DNA of 64,000 nucleotides from Vibrio gigantis (GTDB taxonomy: Bacteria > Pseudomonadota > Gammaproteobacteria > Enterobacterales > Vibrionaceae). Shown here in pieces: positions 56,087 through 64,000 of the stretch (its first letter is position 1; every line of letters begins with the position of its first letter). The position numbers and the translations under genes are program-made. The DNA is taken from the NCBI RefSeq assembly GCF_024347515.1, contig NZ_AP025493.1, positions 868,001 to 932,000 on the forward strand, read 5' to 3'. A model generated the notes under the pieces. That model was not told where the DNA came from. It saw nothing but the letters and a program-made list of their open reading frames with translations, and did no database searches.

Positions 56087-58120
56087 ATGTTTTCACAGCA
56101 CATAAAAAATAATATTAAGAACTCGATTTCATTAATGTTTATATTATTCATTATAATACCATCATTAACTGCATGTGGTGGTGGCGGTGGCGGTGGCGGT
56201 GGTGGTGGTGATAACAAGAATGAATTTCTTACAAAGAAATTAGAAAAGATCACGATCGAAGAGGTACATCATAAAAATATCCTAGAATCTCACGAAGCTA
56301 TGTCAAATAAAATGCTAATATTTAGAGCAATCGGACATTATAGCGATGAGAGTACAAGTGATATCACATCATCAGTAGAGTGGAGCAGTAGTCAATCTAA
56401 TATCGCTAGTTTTTATCAACCTGCACAATTAAGGACATATCAAGTAGGGAAAACAAGCATTATAGCAAAAGCAAAAGCAAAAGCAAAAAATATTAGTGCC
56501 ACTTGGTCACTCTCTATATTAGAGCCCGTTGCGATTACAATTTCATCTCGAGTCAAACCATTTGACTTTGAGAATAACCAAATACTTTATGTTCCAAAGG
56601 AAACCTCAATATCACTAGATAGTATTGTTGAATGGAATGATGGTTCGAAACGTGATGGTGCAAATTATGTTTTGTGGATACAAACAGGTGACAGTTTTGC
56701 TCAAAATTTCTCCGAAAAAAATTGTTTCAGAGCCACAGGAGACATTGGTGAGATCACAAGTTTAACGGCTAACTTTGATGGGTTTTCAAGCAATGAAATT
56801 TCTCTAAGTATCAGTGATGCACAGCTAAAAAAAATCATTATTAGACCAGTTTCCAACTATGAGAATACGACTAAACTAAATAACGCTTTATATGGGACAA
56901 GCCGAGAATTTACTGCAATGGGTGTCTATCAAGGCCCAAGAGATACTCAGGAAAGTAAAATCGATATCACAAAAGATGTAAAGTGGGCCTCAAGTGCACC
57001 TGATATATTCAATAATGCTGAGGGTAACAATATTTTTACCGCTAGTAGTGAAGCTGGAACAAGCAAAGCTATAATATCTGCAAGAATGTTTGATGTTGAA
57101 AGTAATGCACAAGAAATGACAATTGCTGATGCCAAATTGGAATCTGTTGAAATTATTGGTGAAGATAACTTTAATAATTTGGTTAACAATATTGAATTTT
57201 CACTTTCCGCAGTCGGTCATTATAAAAGTAATACATTAGATGACGAGGATATTACAGCTGACATTACCTCTTTTGTGAACTGGTCAAGCTCAGATGATAA
57301 AGTGCTAAAACAGACGGGGCATAATACTTTCATACCAATAAAAGAGTCTAACAACATATCCGTCACTGCAGAAATTAATGGTAAAGGTTATAAGGTATCG
57401 AAAAAATTTAACGTTGTTGCGGGAAAACTAAAAAGTATTACAATTTCTGAAATACATAACTATCCTAATCATCCAGTTACAAATACCGTTCCATACAATA
57501 AAAGTCGAACTTATAAGGCTATCGGAGAGTACACTATCAATAATTCCAGTGATACTGTTTCGTTAGATATCACAGATAATGTCAAATGGCAGTTAGATCA
57601 AGATGCAGAAGAGGAAGCTTTTCGTTTATCAGGCAGTACTGTACTTGCTGTTTCACATAACCAGAGCTCAGCAGCTATATTTGCCATCGGCGACAATAAA
57701 ACAAAAGTAACCAGTAACCTTATAAAGCTAACTAACATCGATTTTAATAAAGCATTTACCTTAGGAACCCATGAATACAGCTTATCTGAGTTCATGACAA
57801 GTAGGATTGGATTCCGCTATCATTATGAAAATGGTTTTGCGTGGGGTATAAGTACATGGCAGGATTCGGTTACTAGTTGTAAAGATTCGGGTAAGAGTCT
57901 AGCTTCAGAAGAAGAATTGCAGACTATTCAGGCGACTATAGGTGATGTTGGCAATGCTTTTGGCTGGCCAGTCGGTAATGGTGAACTTGAATATTGGACA
58001 AGTAATTCGGGAGGCACACCTAAAAGTCATATAAGTAAAAATATGAATATTTTGGGTGGAAGTTATATCGAAGAGGACTGGATAGAAAATGCGAGTATTT
58101 GTGTATCAGATATTGATTAA
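56087..58120 (+). CDS. Large lipoprotein with Ig-like (BIG2-type) repeats and a lectin-like C-terminal domain
   Basis: A 677-aa surface lipoprotein. The signal peptide ends in the lipobox LTAC with Cys30, followed by 11 glycines encoded by GGT/GGC triplets. At least four repeats of a beta-sandwich pattern follow (starts near residues 50, 247, 345 and 455), each with LxxIxI, then F.A.G.Y, DIT and WSSS. The C-terminal 110 residues, with W.DSVTSCKDSGKSLASEEEL, GWP, YWTS and ICV, resemble adhesion-type domains of Vibrio and Yersinia (DUF823-like). A role in attachment is inferred. It is AT-rich, in line with the neighbouring cassette. Four tandem GCAAAA repeats (56465-56488) encode AKAKAKAK. Confidence 0.78.
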   Translation: MFSQHIKNNIKNSISLMFILFIIIPSLTACGGGGGGGGGGGDNKNEFLTKKLEKITIEEVHHKNILESHEAMSNKMLIFRAIGHYSDESTSDITSSVEWSSSQSNIASFYQPAQLRTYQVGKTSIIAKAKAKAKNISATWSLSILEPVAITISSRVKPFDFENNQILYVPKETSISLDSIVEWNDGSKRDGANYVLWIQTGDSFAQNFSEKNCFRATGDIGEITSLTANFDGFSSNEISLSISDAQLKKIIIRPVSNYENTTKLNNALYGTSREFTAMGVYQGPRDTQESKIDITKDVKWASSAPDIFNNAEGNNIFTASSEAGTSKAIISARMFDVESNAQEMTIADAKLESVEIIGEDNFNNLVNNIEFSLSAVGHYKSNTLDDEDITADITSFVNWSSSDDKVLKQTGHNTFIPIKESNNISVTAEINGKGYKVSKKFNVVAGKLKSITISEIHNYPNHPVTNTVPYNKSRTYKAIGEYTINNSSDTVSLDITDNVKWQLDQDAEEEAFRLSGSTVLAVSHNQSSAAIFAIGDNKTKVTSNLIKLTNIDFNKAFTLGTHEYSLSEFMTSRIGFRYHYENGFAWGISTWQDSVTSCKDSGKSLASEEELQTIQATIGDVGNAFGWPVGNGELEYWTSNSGGTPKSHISKNMNILGGSYIEEDWIENASICVSDID

Positions 58121-58147
58121 AAAGATATCTTAATCTGTAAGTAATGA

Positions 58148-58180
58148 AAAGCCAGTTGGTATCTACCAACTGGCTTTATT
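58148..58180 (+). terminator. Terminator after the lipoprotein gene
   Basis: AAAGCCAGTTGGTA, loop TC, TACCAACTGGCTTTATTTG: a long perfect stem. Confidence 0.88.
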
Positions 58181-58722
58181 TGTTCTTAGCAGCATGCTTC
58201 TTTTCGATGTCTATCAGTCACGTAAGGGTGGTGAGTAAGTGTAGAAAACGGTAACTGTAACTCCTAAATCAGAAAGCAAATGTACCCTATTAGCAGAAAT
58301 CTCATCAATCTCACGGTAGCGTCTTCTCACCTCCCAACGAATGCGTAGGTTTCTCGTTGGTACTTACGTGCACATACAAAGACGTTGAAAGCGTGTTAGG
58401 CAGCTTTGGTAGAAAGCATACAAAAAGCTCTATTCTAAACGCTCATTTACGTCTCATATGTATCACGATAACCGTCCGCAATCATATCGCCCTTGATACA
58501 CCAAGCATCTCTGCAGAACCGAAAGCCAACCATAGAACCTTTTCAACGCTATGATGCCGGTACGACTTATTACGGTGCGTCCAGCGCATAATGTACGTGT
58601 TTGTAAGTGTTCCATTACATGAGCCTACAGCGCAACTTACAAGCTCACAGAGTAGTTAGGCTGAACCATAAACACTGCAGCCCGTACGCCAATAGAGCTT
58701 TGAATAATACAAATTTTAGATA
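58181..58722. other. 542-base stretch with no recognisable gene
   Basis: Composition is less AT-rich than the lipoprotein gene. Frames are short on both strands, and I see no RNA structure. GTTAGGC occurs at 58395 and 58655 but no matching partner sites. It may be decayed coding DNA. Confidence 0.4.
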
Positions 58723-58723
58723 C

Positions 58724-58755
58724 AAAAAAGCCCGCTGATTTCTCAGCGGGCTTTT
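58724..58755 (-). terminator. Terminator of the rRNA operon
   Basis: AAAAGCCCGCTGA, loop TTTC, TCAGCGGGCTTTT: it lies just past tRNA-Ser on the leftward transcript, with A/T tracts on both sides. Confidence 0.85.
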
Positions 58756-58761
58756 CAATGG

Positions 58762-58852
58762 TGGTGGAGGGATAGGGATTTGAACCCTAGAACCGCTATT
58801 AACGGTTGCCGGTTTTCAAGACCGGTGCTTTCGACCACTCAGCCATCCCTCC
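58762..58852 (-). tRNA. tRNA-Ser (anticodon UGA)
   Basis: 91 nt including CCA. The acceptor stem GGAGGGA/TCCCTCC, loop CTTGAAA with anticodon TGA and a long variable arm fit class II tRNA-Ser. It is the last gene of the rRNA operon, about 100 bases past 5S. Confidence 0.93.
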
Positions 58853-58948
58853 AACAAATTGTTACTAAAACCAGTCTTAATTGTATGCTGTTTCTAGTTT
58901 TGCTTTCAGTATTTCTCTAAACGATAAGCTAACTGAAAACGTAATTTA

Positions 58949-59068
58949 AAGCCTGGCGATGTCCTACTCTCACATGGGGAAGCCCCACACTACCATCGGC
59001 GCTATTGTGTTTCACTTCTGAGTTCGGCATGGAATCAGGTGGGTCCACAATGCTATGGTCGCCAAGCA
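58949..59068 (-). rRNA. rrf: 5S ribosomal RNA
   Basis: About 120 nt, recognised by GCTTGGCGACCATAGC at the 5' end and the ATCGCCAGGC end, with the AGTGTGGGGCTTCCCCATGT hairpin. It follows 23S on the minus strand. Confidence 0.93.
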
Positions 59069-59231
59069 AATTTTGCTTTTACTTTCAGTTTTTAAAAACT
59101 GAAGGCAAAATAATCTGGAAAACTGTATTTAAAAGTGTCTCTTCAAACTCATTCAAGCGTTTGTACTTTGTTTCTGCTTTTAAAAAGCGGAGACAAATAG
59201 TTTTGAGTCCACAAAACCCCTTGGGTGTTGT
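59069..59231 (-). other. 23S-5S spacer with two AT-rich hairpins
   Basis: 163 bases. CAGTTTTTAAAAACTG lies inside a longer inverted repeat (59071-59110), and TCTGCTTTTAAAAAGCGGAGA is at 59172-59192. They belong to the repeat family described for the 16S-23S spacer. Confidence 0.6.
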
Positions 59232-62125
<2,894 letters not shown>

Positions 62126-62567
62126 ATACAACCCGAAAGGGTCTCTGTTTTACTTTCACTTTTGAAAAGTGAAAACAAACTAGTATGGCAACTAACCAAG
62201 GTTTTGGTTGTCATCAAGAAGGGTTAATTCTTGATAACTGTTTGCCGGACTCAATTTACTTTTTGTTTCCACTTTTTAATAAAAAGTAGAATCAAAAAAT
62301 GAACAATCATTTCTGATCGTTCGAATACAAGACACTTGAATGTGTTTGTTGTGCTTATGCTGTTCTTATTAAATAAGAGCAGATAAACATTGAGAACTTT
62401 TAAATTTGATTAACTTAATCACAGCCTTGAGCTGTTTGATTTCACTTTTTAAAGTGAAAACCAATTAAGTAATCAGTCAGCTTTCCAAATTGTTAAAGAG
62501 CAAGAGTTTTTAAAGCGTAAACTTTCAAAACCATTTTTAAAAACTCTCCGAAGAGAATGCTTAAAGA
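62126..62567 (-). other. Spacer between tRNA-Val and 23S with hairpin repeats
   Basis: 442 bases without a gene. It holds TTTCACTTTTGAAAAGTGAAA at 62154-62174, CACTTTTTAATAAAAAGTAG near 62270-62289, and TTTCACTTTTTAAAGTGAAA at 62440-62459. One half of the 23S processing stalk lies at its left end. AAGAGCAAGAG near 62498 may be linked to the boxA region but is not certain. Confidence 0.6.
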
Positions 62568-62643
62568 TGGTGGGCGATACCGGGCTCGAACCAGTGACCC
62601 CCTGCTTGTAAGGCAGGTGCTCTCCCAACTGAGCTAATCGCCC
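62568..62643 (-). tRNA. tRNA-Val (anticodon UAC), copy 1
   Basis: 76 nt with CCA; acceptor GGGCGAT/ATCGCCC and anticodon loop CTTACAA. Identical over its whole length to the copy at 62809-62884. Confidence 0.95.
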
Positions 62644-62661
62644 ATAAAGTTTCCTTTTGTC

Positions 62662-62681
62662 TTCACTTTTTAAAAAGTGAA
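62662..62681 (-). repeat. AT-rich hairpin between tRNA-Ala and tRNA-Val
   Basis: TTCACTTTTTAAAAAGTGAA, a perfect 20-bp palindrome. The same family occurs at five other places in the operon spacers. Confidence 0.65.
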
Positions 62682-62707
62682 AATAAAAGCCATTCTTATG
62701 GAAGGAA

Positions 62708-62783
62708 TGGTGGAGCTATGCGGGATCGAACCGCAGACCTCCTGCGTGCAAGGCAGGCGCTCTCCCAGCTGAGCTATAGCCCC
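62708..62783 (-). tRNA. tRNA-Ala (anticodon UGC)
   Basis: 76 nt with CCA; loop CTTGCAC, acceptor GGGGCTA/TAGCTCC with one G-U pair. It lies between the two tRNA-Val copies. Confidence 0.95.
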
Positions 62784-62808
62784 ATATTTTTATTTCCTTG
62801 GGAGGAAA

Positions 62809-62884
62809 TGGTGGGCGATACCGGGCTCGAACCAGTGACCCCCTGCTTGTAAGGCAGGTGCTCTCCCAACTGAGCTAATCGCCC
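62809..62884 (-). tRNA. tRNA-Val (anticodon UAC), copy 2
   Basis: 76 nt with CCA; loop CTTACAA. A hairpin TTTCCT-TGGG-AGGAAA separates it from tRNA-Ala, and an identical hairpin separates it from tRNA-Lys on the other side. Confidence 0.95.
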
Positions 62885-62909
62885 CAAATTTTATTTCCTT
62901 GGGAGGAAA

Positions 62910-62985
62910 TGGTGGGTCGTGCAGGATTCGAACCTGCGACCAATTGATTAAAAGTCAACTGCTCTACCAACTGAGCTAACGACCC
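62910..62985 (-). tRNA. tRNA-Lys (anticodon UUU)
   Basis: 76 nt with CCA; loop CTTTTAA, acceptor GGGTCGT/ACGACCC. Confidence 0.95.
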
Positions 62986-62987
62986 AA

Positions 62988-63063
62988 TGGTATCCCGTAG
63001 GGGAGTCGAACCCCTGTTACCGCCGTGAAAGGGCGGTGTCCTAGGCCTCTAGACGAACGGGAC
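62988..63063 (-). tRNA. tRNA-Glu (anticodon UUC)
   Basis: 76 nt with CCA; loop CTTTCAC, acceptor GTCCCGT/ACGGGAT with one G-U pair. It lies only 2 bases upstream of tRNA-Lys and is the first tRNA after 16S. Confidence 0.95.
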
Positions 63064-63152
63064 ACTGGATTGAAGAACTTGGGAGTTCTTCGTCTCTTTT
63101 ACTTTCTAAACCTAATCAATCTGTGTGGACACTCATCGTAAATATCTTCGTA

Positions 63153-64000
<848 letters not shown>

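Noticed and set aside
58395-58661. Two GTTAGGC words as integron attC core sites
   Set aside because: No matching RYYYAAC partners, no folded attC structure and no integrase or cassette genes nearby.

Overview
The window comes from a Vibrio-type gammaproteobacterium, probably a marine Vibrio. The evidence is a Vibrio-like rRNA operon (16S-Glu-Lys-Val-Ala-Val-23S-5S-Ser), the divergent ppsR/ppsA pair, a complete C-P lyase (phn) operon in canonical order, and a double-CHASE3 chemoreceptor. No species is claimed. I see no insertion sequence, phage or CRISPR array.

Layout. 1-9.2 kb: the 3' part of grxB, a methyl-accepting chemotaxis protein, ppsR/ppsA, a free-standing protein with a RelA/SpoT-like domain, and a MATE exporter. 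9.3-36.5 kb: a large myo-inositol catabolic island. It holds a TSUP exporter with an IolE-like isomerase, a thiolase with a two-subunit CoA-transferase, iolA plus an iolC-DUF2090 fusion, a sugar ABC transporter, two RpiR regulators, iolG, a second isomerase, a long leftward operon (iolE-iolD-Gfo/Idh-iolC-iolB-iolJ-rpiR), an IolT-like MFS transporter and a LysR regulator. 36.6-48.1 kb: a leftward phosphonate operon, phnCDEFGHIJKLMNP plus a hexapeptide-repeat acetyltransferase, with CTAGA-centred palindromes as likely PhnF operators. 48.6-52.6 kb: a YheO/DauR-like regulator, RidA, a TcyP-like transporter and a CoA-disulfide-reductase-like flavoprotein. 52.6-55.8 kb: an AT-rich two-gene cassette (GDPD-like and phosphoethanolamine-transferase-like) followed by a broken, diverged second copy of the reductase 3' end. 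56-58.1 kb: an AT-rich lipoprotein with Ig-like repeats. 58.7-64 kb: the rRNA operon on the minus strand, cut by the window edge inside 16S.

How it works together. Inositol can enter by the ABC system or the MFS carrier. IolG-type dehydrogenases, IolE, IolD, IolB, IolC and IolJ (or the DUF2090 domain) would take it to DHAP and malonate semialdehyde, and IolA would yield acetyl-CoA. The thiolase and CoA-transferase could exchange acetyl-CoA with acetoacetate. Palindromes of the form GAAA-N6-TTTC in four promoter regions of the island suggest one RpiR/IolR-type regulon. The phn operon is a self-contained phosphonate uptake and degradation unit.

The most unusual features are the cassette bounded by the reductase gene and its relic, the RelA/SpoT-like orphan, two coexisting IolC architectures, unusual intercistronic RNA structures in the iol operon, and a family of AT-rich hairpins repeated through the rRNA operon spacers.
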